In this document: in pieces, positions 1 through 6,856 of the stretch
Layout: each line of letters begins with the position of its first letter
How positions within the stretch are numbered: the stretch's first letter is position 1
Source of the DNA: CAIUVD01 sp044338255
GTDB lineage: Bacteria; Planctomycetota; UBA11346
DNA length: 29,423 bases
Assembly: GCA_044338255.1 (NCBI GenBank)
Contig: JBIILZ010000042.1
Coordinates: forward strand, 1 to 29,423
Direction of reading: 5' to 3'
Notes under the pieces: generated by a model
What the model saw: only the letters and a program-made list of their open reading frames with translations
Databases searched by the model: none
Told to the model about the DNA's origin: nothing
Position numbers and translations under genes: made by a program

Positions 1-88
1 TGGTATGCGGAAGCAAATCACCCAGGGCCATGTCCAACACCCGTTTCTTCAACCCGCGGCGCAATCGCGCCTGGAGCGGGATCGGCAT
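1..88 (-). CDS. Possible 3'-ward fragment of an unidentified gene, cut by the window edge
   Basis: One minus-strand frame stays open from about position 118 to the left edge. It reads as a plausible basic, helical stretch (MPIPLQARLRRGLKK, then RVLDMALGDLLPHT) from an ATG at 86-88. The other frames here look like noise. There is no convincing ribosome binding site before that ATG, and just upstream the frame enters repeat sequence at 122-162, so the true 5' end may have been lost to repeat insertion. I do not recognise the family. It may also be a chance open frame, since only about 29 codons are visible. Confidence 0.25.
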   Translation of the reverse strand, partial: MPIPLQARLRRGLKKRVLDMALGDLLPHT

Positions 89-121
89 CGATCGCGCCGC
101 GGCTCGAAGCAACGCAATGCA

Positions 122-140
122 TTTGTCTCCGACAGGATCC
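122..140. repeat. Relic terminal inverted repeat next to repeat copy 1
   Basis: The bases TCTCCGACAGGATCC match the outer part of the right terminal repeat of the element described at 141-307 (TCTCCGACAGGCTCC) with one mismatch. They lie directly outside the left end of copy 1. This looks like the surviving end of a second, decayed copy, or of an end-to-end insertion. Confidence 0.5.
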
Positions 141-307
141 CAAGAGCCTGTCGGAGATAGGCGCCCGAGGATGGCGAAGGGATCGTGCGGCAGATCCAAG
201 GCGGCGAAGCGGGCGGATAGCGAGAGCTATCTGACCGTTTTGCCAACGCCGGAGATGTCGTACGAGACCGAGTCAGCCGACCAAGCCTATCTCCGACAGA
301 CTCCTAA
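141..307. repeat. MITE-like repeat, copy 1 (diverged)
   Basis: This is the first of three copies in the window; the others are at 21686-21854 and 29305 to the right edge. The left terminal repeat (141-162) and right terminal repeat (285-307) are inverted versions of each other with a few mismatches. The interior shares blocks such as GGCAGATCCAAGGCGG and GAGACCGAGTCAGCC with copy 2. A stem at 214-221 pairs with 226-233 around GAGA, at the same place as the stem of copies 2 and 3 but with different paired bases. No transposase frame is present, so it would need a transposase supplied from elsewhere. The right end overlaps the stop codon of the response regulator gene at 304-306. Confidence 0.85.
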
Positions 308-699
308 ACAGGCGGATTCGCTGAAACCTGCTCCGGCTTACCGATGAGCCGGTGGATGGCCGAGAGAATCTGATCCTTGGAGTACGGCTTGGCGATGTAA
401 TCATCGCAGCCGACCTGCCGACACTTTTCGTCCTCGCCCTTCATCGCATTAGCAGTCAAGGCGATCACCGGCAAATGCTGGTGCTTGGGATTGCCGCGAA
501 TGGCCTTGGTTGCGTCATAGCCGTTCATCACCGGCATCATCATGTCCATCAACACCAGACGATAGAGCGAGCGCTCCAACCGATCGAGGGCCACCGCCCC
601 ATTCTCGGCAATATCATAGGTGTATTGCGAGCGGGCGAGCAGAAACGCGATCAGTTTCTGGTTCACCGGGTTGTCTTCGACAATGAGGATGTCTGGCAT
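304..699 (-). CDS. Single-domain response regulator (CheY-like receiver)
   Basis: A 131-residue stand-alone receiver domain. The acidic pair is E8-D9, the phosphoacceptor is D52 in LVLMDMMMPVMNG, the switch threonine is T82 in ALTAN, and the conserved lysine is K104 in IAKPYS. It should take a phosphate from a sensor kinase and act by protein contact, because no output domain follows. The sequence is closest in style to receivers of hybrid sensor kinases (MDMMMPVMNGYDAT). No kinase lies next to it in the window. The stop codon TAG (304-306) is formed by the end of repeat copy 1, so the last residues may have been altered by that insertion. A good sigma-70-type promoter lies at 728-756. Confidence 0.93.
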   Translation of the reverse strand: MPDILIVEDNPVNQKLIAFLLARSQYTYDIAENGAVALDRLERSLYRLVLMDMMMPVMNGYDATKAIRGNPKHQHLPVIALTANAMKGEDEKCRQVGCDDYIAKPYSKDQILSAIHRLIGKPEQVSANPPV

Positions 700-727
700 A
701 TTTTTTCGCTGGGCCTTAGGACGTAAG

Positions 728-756
728 AGTGTACCTCACGTTCACCGAAGTTTCAA
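728..756 (-). promoter_or_regulatory. Sigma-70-type promoter for the response regulator
   Basis: On the minus strand TTGAAA (756-751) and TACACT (733-728) are separated by exactly 17 bases. The expected start site is near 721, giving a leader of about 22 bases before the ATG at 699. The match is five of six bases for the -35 and four of six for the -10. Confidence 0.5.
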
Positions 757-870
757 ATACCAAGCTGATGTCGCCCTTGCCGTTCTGACACGCAACATGA
801 ACCCGGATGCGGGCCTTCCAGCAGCTTTACAGAACGGTTTATAACCGCAGGGATAGCGACTACCAACGAA

Positions 871-899
871 CAAACCCCAGCCGAGACGGCCAGGGTTTG
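871..899 (-). terminator. Terminator-like hairpin downstream of rpsI
   Basis: The arms CAAACCC (871-877) and GGGTTTG (893-899) pair, with partly complementary bases between them. The hairpin begins 25 bases past the rpsI stop. On the minus strand it is followed by TTCGTT, a weak T-rich stretch. Confidence 0.5.
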
Positions 900-923
900 C
901 CACAATTCGACCGCGTGGGCGAA

Positions 924-1319
924 TTAGCGCTTGCTGAACTGGCAGCCGCGGCGAGCGCCGTGACGACCATACTTCTTACGCTCGACCATGCGCGAGTCGC
1001 GGGTCAGCAGGCCGTGCTTGCGCAGGCTGGCTTCCGAAGCGGGCTCGGCCTTGATCAGCGCCCGGCTGATGCCAAGGACGCAGGCGCCAACCTGGCCCGT
1101 GATCCCGCCACCGTTGGCGTTGACGAAAACGTCAAAACGGCCAAGGGTCTCGGAGATTTCGAGGGGCTTCTGCACCATATTGCGCAGACGTTCGACACAG
1201 ATGAACTGCTCCAACGGACGATCATTGATCACGATCTTGCCGGTGCCTGGCGCGAGACGAACGCGCGCAACGCTCGTCTTACGACGACCAAGGCCCCAGA
1301 TGTAGACTTTACCAGCCAT
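924..1319 (-). CDS. rpsI: 30S ribosomal protein S9 (uS9)
   Basis: A 131-residue S9 protein of the small ribosomal subunit. It shows the N-terminal GLGRRKTSVARVRL block, the central NANGGGITGQVGA motif, and the basic tail ending in SKR, which reaches toward the P-site tRNA in known ribosomes. GGAG sits six bases before the ATG. In most bacteria rpsI follows rplM (L13) in one operon. Here the 160 or so bases upstream hold no L13 frame, so this gene is transcribed alone. A possible promoter (TTGACC, 15 bases, TACAGT) lies in that upstream stretch but its spacing is short. The hairpin at 871-899 would end the transcript. Confidence 0.97.
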   Translation of the reverse strand: MAGKVYIWGLGRRKTSVARVRLAPGTGKIVINDRPLEQFICVERLRNMVQKPLEISETLGRFDVFVNANGGGITGQVGACVLGISRALIKAEPASEASLRKHGLLTRDSRMVERKKYGRHGARRGCQFSKR

Positions 1320-1479
1320 GCGAACTCCAACAGTTTCGTTTGCGAGGGTGCGGACTGTAGAGCGATCGTCAGGAGGTCAAGCTGGCATCTGCCCGCCTGC
1401 CCGAGCGGCAGCACTTCCTGGAGGACCGCTGCCTGCAGCGCCCTCACGTAAAGTTAATTTAGCCTATCGTACGTTTGGG

Positions 1480-1508
1480 TTGATTGAATTCATCTCGCGC
1501 TCTAATAG
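1480..1508 (+). promoter_or_regulatory. Possible sigma-70-type promoter for the Wzz/GumC-like gene
   Basis: TTGATT (1480-1485) and TAATAG (1503-1508) are separated by 17 bases. Transcription would start at about 1515, almost on the ATG at 1517, which would make the message nearly leaderless. That fits the absence of a ribosome binding site before this ATG. Confidence 0.35.
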
Positions 1509-1516
1509 TTGTACTT

Positions 1517-2887
1517 ATGTCCATTACCCAACCTCCCTCACCATTCACCCTCACCGATCTTGGGCGGAGCTTGTGTAAGCATCGCCTATGGGCGGCGACC
1601 GTCGGCCTCGGAGTTGCAGGCATGGTTCTGGCCAGCGCCTTCAGCACCGTCCCACTCTATCAAGCGGAGGCCGCCCTGTCGGTCGATCGCAACCGTAAAA
1701 CCGTGTCTTTCACCAGCGATAACGGCATCAATGAACAGGTCGAATACAGCCTACTCAATACCTATCGTGATGAGCTGCTGTCGTGGCCGGTCCTGAAACG
1801 CACCATTGAGACCTGCATGCTCACCAAGCTCAACCCCTATGCTTCCAGCACCGATCCCACCGAGACCCTGGCCTCGCGGATCAAAGTCATAACCAGTCGC
1901 GACAGCTGGACTATCCACGTCAATCTGCTCCACGAATCACCAGCGGTCGCCGAACAGGCGCTCAACACGCTGCTGCAGGTCTTCCTCGAACGCCAACGAG
2001 GACATCAGCAGACGCGCTCCGCAGGCGCCCTCGATTTCCTCTCGAAGCAGGTCGCTGACGCACGCACCAAACTCGAGGACGCACGCAACCACGAAACGCG
2101 ATTTCGCGCTGAAAACGGCATCCTTTCGACCGATCCGGAAAATAATTTTCTAGCCTTGGGCCTGCGTAGGATGGTCTCCGATCGCGCCGAGCTCGATAAC
2201 CGCCTTGCCGCGGCGCAAGCCATCCTCAACGAGATCAAACCCGTCGAAACCCGCGCTGGCGATGACCCGGTGGCGGCGGCCATCGCCATGCTCGCAGTGC
2301 CGCAGATCGCCACCAACAAGGTGGTGATCGAGCAAATGACCAAGCTCGCTGACCTAGAGTCCCAGAACCGCGTCATCAGTGAAAAATACAAGGCCGGCCA
2401 CCCGCGGGCGATCGAACAAATCGAAGCTATCACCGCCGCTCAACAGCAACTCGTACAGGCGGTCATGCAGGCCAAGGCCGGGGCCCGCATCGAGGTCAGC
2501 CAGGCGCTAACCTCGATCAGCCTCATGGATCAGCGCATCGCCCAGGAAAAGGCTTTGCTGGGGGCGTATTGCGACCACCTGATCGAACTCAAGGTCCTCA
2601 ACGACGAATACCACAGCCGAGAAACGATGTACCATCAGCTGCTAGCGCGCTACATGGAAGAGGACGTCACCAGCCGTATGGATTCGGCATCGCTGCTGGT
2701 CATCGAACCCGCCCGCGCCGGCTTCAAACCAGTCAACATCAAGCGCCCGATCTTCATCACCGCGGGGGTCCTCAGCGGACTGGTCGCGGCCGCCATCACC
2801 GCGCTGCTGCGCGAGTTCTTCACGCGCAAAATCCTACGTATCGAAGACCGCCACGAACCGCTGAGCGGCCAGCCCGTCCTGGGCTAG
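1517..2887 (+). CDS. Wzz/GumC-like polysaccharide chain-length determinant
   Basis: A 456-residue inner-membrane protein with the Wzz/GumC architecture: a transmembrane helix at about 24-44, a long periplasmic region rich in predicted coiled coil, and a second helix at about 413-433 starting RPIFITAGVLSG. Proteins of this layout set the chain length of exported polysaccharides with a Wzx/Wzy-type machinery. No cytoplasmic tyrosine kinase domain follows the second helix, and no other polysaccharide export gene is adjacent. The start is the ATG at 1517; a TTG at 1484 would add 11 residues, but neither start has a clear ribosome binding site. It is convergent with the next gene, with hairpins between them. 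Confidence 0.82.
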   Translation: MSITQPPSPFTLTDLGRSLCKHRLWAATVGLGVAGMVLASAFSTVPLYQAEAALSVDRNRKTVSFTSDNGINEQVEYSLLNTYRDELLSWPVLKRTIETCMLTKLNPYASSTDPTETLASRIKVITSRDSWTIHVNLLHESPAVAEQALNTLLQVFLERQRGHQQTRSAGALDFLSKQVADARTKLEDARNHETRFRAENGILSTDPENNFLALGLRRMVSDRAELDNRLAAAQAILNEIKPVETRAGDDPVAAAIAMLAVPQIATNKVVIEQMTKLADLESQNRVISEKYKAGHPRAIEQIEAITAAQQQLVQAVMQAKAGARIEVSQALTSISLMDQRIAQEKALLGAYCDHLIELKVLNDEYHSRETMYHQLLARYMEEDVTSRMDSASLLVIEPARAGFKPVNIKRPIFITAGVLSGLVAAAITALLREFFTRKILRIEDRHEPLSGQPVLG

Positions 2888-2888
2888 A

Positions 2889-2953
2889 AGCCTGTGCCAG
2901 AGACAGGCTCCCAACAACTCGACCGCCCGCCACGAACCAATCAGCGGGCGGTC
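2889..2953. terminator. Two hairpins between convergent genes
   Basis: The first hairpin pairs AGCCTGT (2889-2895) with ACAGGCT (2903-2909), directly after the stop of the chain-length gene. The second pairs GACCGCCCGC (2921-2930) with GCGGGCGGTC (2944-2953), a perfect 10-bp stem that ends seven bases from the stop of the minus-strand gene. Neither has a strong T tract. Their position suggests a bidirectional transcription barrier. Confidence 0.5.
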
Positions 2954-2960
2954 GCTGCCG

Positions 2961-4622
2961 CTACTTCTTGTGCAGATCCTTTACCTGCGCGTAGCGGTAA
3001 TAGACCTCCAGCGATAGAGTATTGTAGGCCGTGGTCAGCACACGTCCGGTTGAAGCCCCGCCGAAATCATTCGGAGTCCAATCCCAAGAACCATCCAAGC
3101 AATCGGTGGTCTTCTTTTGGGAATTGACCAGGAGATCGCGCACCGTGGCATTCCACTTGGTCCAGCGCTCGCCACCCATCTGAAAGATCGCCATGGTGTT
3201 GTAGTACATGTAATAGGTGTTGGTCGGCATCCGTCGCGGCAGCTGCTTGGTCATCACCGTATTCGCCAGCGATTCCGCCATCACATCGCCATTGAGATGA
3301 CCGAGGAAGATCGCGCAGACCAGGCCGATGGATTCACGACCGGCTTCGGCTTCTTTGGAGAGGGTACCGGCCTCATGAAACCAGCAGTAAGCAAAGCGCG
3401 ACATGTCATAGGCCGTGATATCCTTCCATGCCTTCGAGGGGGCAGCGGCAGTAGCATTTGAGGCCTTCCAATGTCCCTCCAGCCAGTGCTTGGCACCTTC
3501 CATGCCCTTGCCGATGGTCAAACCGCCGGCCAGACCAGATTTCAAAGCCATGATGTTCCAGCCGGTGGTGGATGAATCGTTGCGGTCGTTGGGCCTGCCA
3601 TAATCCCAACCCATGCCACCGACATAGCCGTCAGGGCCCGGGGTCGTTTCCATGTTTTGACGAGCAAGAATCTGATTGATGCCCTTCTGAGCCGGTCCGC
3701 GCAATTCCGGGTCGTTGGTCATGGCATAGGCCTCAGCCAAGGACATCACCGCAATGGGATGTTCATAGTTGCGATTGCCAAGATAACCGTCGGCCTTCTG
3801 CACCGAGAGCAGCCAGTCGATGCCCTTCTTGACCGTAGTCTTATATTTGTTGGGCGTCTTGTGGTCGTACCCAGCGCCGAGGAAGCACAGCACCGCGTAG
3901 CCAGTCATGGCGACGTTGCAATCCGAGCCATGCAACATCGGATCACCACCCGGCTCGCATTTCAAGCCCTCGGTGCAGTTCTGATAATATTTATCGGTTT
4001 CCCATGAGCCATTAGGGCTCTGATGACGCTTGAACCAGCGCAGACTGGCTTCCACCGCACCTTCAGAACCCTTGCTACCGCCACCCTTGCCGACCGCACG
4101 CTTGCGTCCGCCACCGCTGCGATTTTCGAACATGCCGGCCCTACCGCCACCGACGCCGATCGCATCAAATGCACCCGGGCCGCCTTTTTCCAAATCAGCC
4201 TGGGCATCATCGCGGCCTTTGGGCTGCTGGGCATCGGTTTCCGCTTCACGTTCGTTATTCTCAACCGGCACGTCGAGCGTGGAGGTCGGCGAAACGACAT
4301 CTGATTCAGTCGGCGCATCGAGTTCGACCTGGGGCTCGATGGTGCGCTCGAGTTTGGGCTTTTCGACCTTCGGCGGGGGCGCTTCGATGGGAACCGTGCG
4401 CATCACTGGCGGATCCTGCTCGAGCAGCTTCGGCGAGCCGAAGACCGCGACCCAGGCGAGAACCAGCGCCGACAAGTGGATTCCACCACTGATCAACCAG
4501 CCATAGACGGCACGTTTCGCGGGGCGCTCCTGATCGGCTGGTGCTGATTCATGCTGCTCATCAGCAAGTTCGTCAGCAAGTTCGTCAGCCAAGTCATCGG
4601 ATCGTTCGTCGTGGGTACTCAT
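2961..4622 (-). CDS. Membrane-anchored terpene-cyclase-like (prenyltransferase/squalene oxidase repeat) protein
   Basis: A 553-residue protein with three parts. Residues 1-38 are very acidic and carry a LADELADELADE repeat. A transmembrane helix spans about 39-61. After a Pro/Glu-rich then Gly/Arg-rich linker, an alpha-toroid domain fills about 188-550, with a QW-type motif QSPNGSW near 201 and repeated Gly-Trp elements such as GGMGWDYG and STTGWN. The acidic catalytic DXDD motif of true squalene-hopene cyclases is not visible, so an enzymatic role is doubtful; a binding or scaffold role is as likely. Proteins with a helix plus toroid recur in Planctomycetota. The start is the ATG at 4622, with AGGA eight bases upstream; an ATG at 4646 would add eight residues. 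Confidence 0.8.
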   Translation of the reverse strand: MSTHDERSDDLADELADELADEQHESAPADQERPAKRAVYGWLISGGIHLSALVLAWVAVFGSPKLLEQDPPVMRTVPIEAPPPKVEKPKLERTIEPQVELDAPTESDVVSPTSTLDVPVENNEREAETDAQQPKGRDDAQADLEKGGPGAFDAIGVGGGRAGMFENRSGGGRKRAVGKGGGSKGSEGAVEASLRWFKRHQSPNGSWETDKYYQNCTEGLKCEPGGDPMLHGSDCNVAMTGYAVLCFLGAGYDHKTPNKYKTTVKKGIDWLLSVQKADGYLGNRNYEHPIAVMSLAEAYAMTNDPELRGPAQKGINQILARQNMETTPGPDGYVGGMGWDYGRPNDRNDSSTTGWNIMALKSGLAGGLTIGKGMEGAKHWLEGHWKASNATAAAPSKAWKDITAYDMSRFAYCWFHEAGTLSKEAEAGRESIGLVCAIFLGHLNGDVMAESLANTVMTKQLPRRMPTNTYYMYYNTMAIFQMGGERWTKWNATVRDLLVNSQKKTTDCLDGSWDWTPNDFGGASTGRVLTTAYNTLSLEVYYRYAQVKDLHKK

Positions 4623-4710
4623 AGGAATTTTCCTGTGAGTGACCAACGCACACCCGTGGCAAAGGTTCAGTCGGCCAGCAGATACTGCATTTCAGAATGC
4701 CCAAAACGAC

Positions 4711-4743
4711 CTCGACCGCGTGCCATTGCGGCACGCGGTCGAG
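4711..4743 (-). terminator. Rho-independent terminator after the small basic protein gene
   Basis: A perfect 14-bp stem pairs CTCGACCGCGTGCC (4711-4724) with its complement at 4730-4743 around a five-base loop. Read on the minus strand it is followed by GTCGTTTTGG, a short T run. It lies 75 bases past the stop at 4818. Confidence 0.7.
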
Positions 4744-4817
4744 ATCAGCAGACGGTTTGCGTCCGGTTTGCGTCCAGCTTGTGTCCCGGTTTTCGCCAGG
4801 GACGTGATCGTATTCGA

Positions 4818-5072
4818 TCAGGCCACAACCGACTTGATGTCGGCAGCGGTGATCTTGCACACGGACTTCTCGAGGCGCGCCGACAGCCAGCTCTGAACTT
4901 CAGCGGCGTACGGGGTACCAGCCGGGGTTGCCTTGATCTTGGCGATGATGCGGGCTTCGCGACGGACGCGAGCCGAAGCCTTGGCCGGAGCCTTGCGCTT
5001 ACGGGTCGAAATCTTGTGCGCCGCCAGGTTGGCGCGACGGATGCTGCGATGACGATGCATGCCACGGGACAT
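4818..5072 (-). CDS. Small basic protein of unknown function
   Basis: An 84-residue protein starting MSRGMHRHRSIRRANLAA. The first 50 residues are packed with Arg, Lys and His; the rest is a mixed helical region ending in ITAADIKSVVA. GGAG lies five bases before the ATG at 5072, which supports this start over an upstream in-frame codon at 5117. The composition suggests contact with RNA or DNA, perhaps the ribosome, but I cannot match it to a named ribosomal protein; it lacks the usual bS20 and bS21 patterns. It sits 91 bases downstream of yebC, has its own ribosome binding site, and is followed by a strong hairpin terminator. Confidence 0.75.
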   Translation of the reverse strand: MSRGMHRHRSIRRANLAAHKISTRKRKAPAKASARVRREARIIAKIKATPAGTPYAAEVQSWLSARLEKSVCKITAADIKSVVA

Positions 5073-5163
5073 AAAAACTCCGATCCAGAGACTCTTCTTG
5101 GGGCACGAAGTGTGCAACCCTCGTCGCTATGTCAAGGCCAACCAGGAAGCTGCTTCTAAGTCT

Positions 5164-5892
5164 CTAAAAGGCACCGTTATGGAACACTTCCTGGACATCA
5201 TCGTGATCATCCAGGGTCTCGATCAGGGCTTCCAGTGATTGCTGGATTTCGGGATCGGTGATTTCGATAGGATTGTCCGGGAGCTTGGTCAGTTCGGCGC
5301 TGGCGATGGTGATCTTCGCCGCCTGCAGGGCTTTCTGCACGCTATCGAACTGATTGGCTTCGGCGGTGATCGCCACCTGTCCACTGTCGATGGTGGTGAT
5401 CTCGCCGGCATCGGCGTCGGCCGACATGAGCACGTCGATGACCTGGTCTTCGCTGACCCCCTCGACCAGGAAGGTCGACTTGGGCGTGAATTGCCACGCC
5501 ACGCATCCCGGGGCGCCGATCGCGGAACCGGCGCGCTCGAAGAGCTTTTTGATCTCGGGGGCGGTACGATTGCGATTGTCAGTGAGAATGTCGACGACGA
5601 TCGCCACCCCGCCCGGGCCGTAGCCTTCGTAGGACAGCTCGACCATCTGCTTGCCGCTGTTGCCGTCGCCGGCGGCCTTCTTGATCGCGCGCAGGATCGC
5701 GTCCATGTTCATCTTCGCCGAACGCGCTTTGTCGACGGCCAGCCGCAGTCGCGGGTTCTCTTCAAGCTTGGGTCCGCCGAGGTTCACCGCGATGGTGATC
5801 AGCTTGCCCATTTTGGCGATAACGGCGCCTTTTTTCTTATCGTTGATGCCTTTCTTATGCTTGATGTTCGCCCAGTGACTGTGCTTGGCCAT
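5164..5892 (-). CDS. yebC: YebC/PmpR/TACO1 family regulator
   Basis: A 242-residue protein of the normal length for the family, opening with the hallmark MAKHSHWANIKHKKG and containing the central motif YEGYGPGGVAIVVD and the later GCVAWQF segment. Family members bind DNA as transcription regulators or act at the ribosome to help translate polyproline stretches, depending on the species; the sequence alone does not settle which applies. GAAGG lies nine bases before the ATG. The gene follows the endonuclease-III-like gene by 25 bases and is probably co-transcribed with it. The usual ruvC partner is not present. The polyproline-rich GTPase at 24020-25360 would be a natural client if the ribosomal role holds. 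Confidence 0.95.
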   Translation of the reverse strand: MAKHSHWANIKHKKGINDKKKGAVIAKMGKLITIAVNLGGPKLEENPRLRLAVDKARSAKMNMDAILRAIKKAAGDGNSGKQMVELSYEGYGPGGVAIVVDILTDNRNRTAPEIKKLFERAGSAIGAPGCVAWQFTPKSTFLVEGVSEDQVIDVLMSADADAGEITTIDSGQVAITAEANQFDSVQKALQAAKITIASAELTKLPDNPIEITDPEIQQSLEALIETLDDHDDVQEVFHNGAF

Positions 5893-5917
5893 GCGTATTC
5901 GCCTTCGATCGTCGCAA

Positions 5918-6634
5918 TTATTTCTTGATACGCTTGGTGGTTTTGTCCTTGGAGGATTCTTTCTTCAAGCCGAAATCAACTGTCTGCGGCTCATCGGCGC
6001 CAGCGCTCTGGTAGACGTGCACGTGTTCGCGCAGCACCCGCGAAAGGCGGAGGATGTCTTCGACTTCCAGGCTTTCCTCGATCTTCTTCTGGAAATTCTG
6101 GAGATTGGCATGTTTGGGCACGCCGCCGAGGAATTTCAGCAGGCGGAACTGTTCTTCATCGCAGGGGAAAACCTTGAGATTGAGCGCCAGCAACAGGGCG
6201 CGATCGACCATGTCGCGACGGATATTCGTGGTATCCGGCAGCGCACGCAGGGTCTCGATACCCGATTCGGTGAGCAGATCGTTGATCTCCATGCGCCGGA
6301 AGGCGGTGTAGAGATCGGCAAGGAGGTGCTTGATGTCCTCGGCCTTCTCACGGCAGCGGTAGTACTTCGCGCCGAGGATGTCCTCGATTTCACGGACGCT
6401 GGCGACACGCATGTCGTTCCAGTCGACGTACTCGGTCTTGAGGCGGGCAAGGACGTCCTTCGAAGCCTTTTCGCTGGCGCCTAGTTCGAGGATCTGGGTC
6501 ATCAGAGCTTCGATGAAATCAGGGATGGGCTGGGTCTTTCGCCGGCCGTAACGCTCCTCGAGTGCTTCACAGGCCCGCAGAAGGTCTTCTGTGACCGACG
6601 ATTTTTCAGCACCGGGATTTGCAGCTTTAGCCAT
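5918..6634 (-). CDS. Divergent endonuclease-III-fold (HhH-GPD-like) protein, probably not a standard glycosylase
   Basis: A 238-residue, mostly helical protein. Residues 38-170 follow the course of endonuclease III: an IEALMTQIL helix where the enzyme has its LLSAQAT region, a KAEDIKHLLADLY helix like KAENI, then LRALPDTTNIRRDMVDRALL where the helix-hairpin-helix LPGVGRKTA should be. The catalytic lysine and the glycine hairpin are missing. D159 in FPCDEEQF aligns with the catalytic aspartate region. The four-cysteine iron-sulfur cluster is absent and the last 28 residues are a Lys-rich tail. I infer a DNA-binding relative that has lost glycosylase chemistry. The match is by eye and distant. 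The ATG at 6634 has GGAG about ten bases upstream. Confidence 0.6.
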   Translation of the reverse strand: MAKAANPGAEKSSVTEDLLRACEALEERYGRRKTQPIPDFIEALMTQILELGASEKASKDVLARLKTEYVDWNDMRVASVREIEDILGAKYYRCREKAEDIKHLLADLYTAFRRMEINDLLTESGIETLRALPDTTNIRRDMVDRALLLALNLKVFPCDEEQFRLLKFLGGVPKHANLQNFQKKIEESLEVEDILRLSRVLREHVHVYQSAGADEPQTVDFGLKKESSKDKTTKRIKK

Positions 6635-6856
6635 TGAAATTCAACTCCAGCGAGGTTCCGGCGGGTTTGCCATTGAGGCCAAATCCGCGAAAAGGGCCCG
6701 GAAGCTACCGCCGTGGCGGGGGTGGTCAACGGGACCTGCTGAACGGCGGTTCCGGCACCGACCGGGTGAGCACCTGGAATTCGCGTCTCCAGCCATTGCC
6801 CAGCCCGGTGACCACGAGTACCCTGCTCACGCCCATCCACCTTGGTTTCTGGCCGT

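Noticed and set aside
5918..6634. Annotation as a working endonuclease III
   Set aside because: The catalytic lysine, the hairpin glycines and the four cluster cysteines are missing, so only a distant fold relation is claimed.
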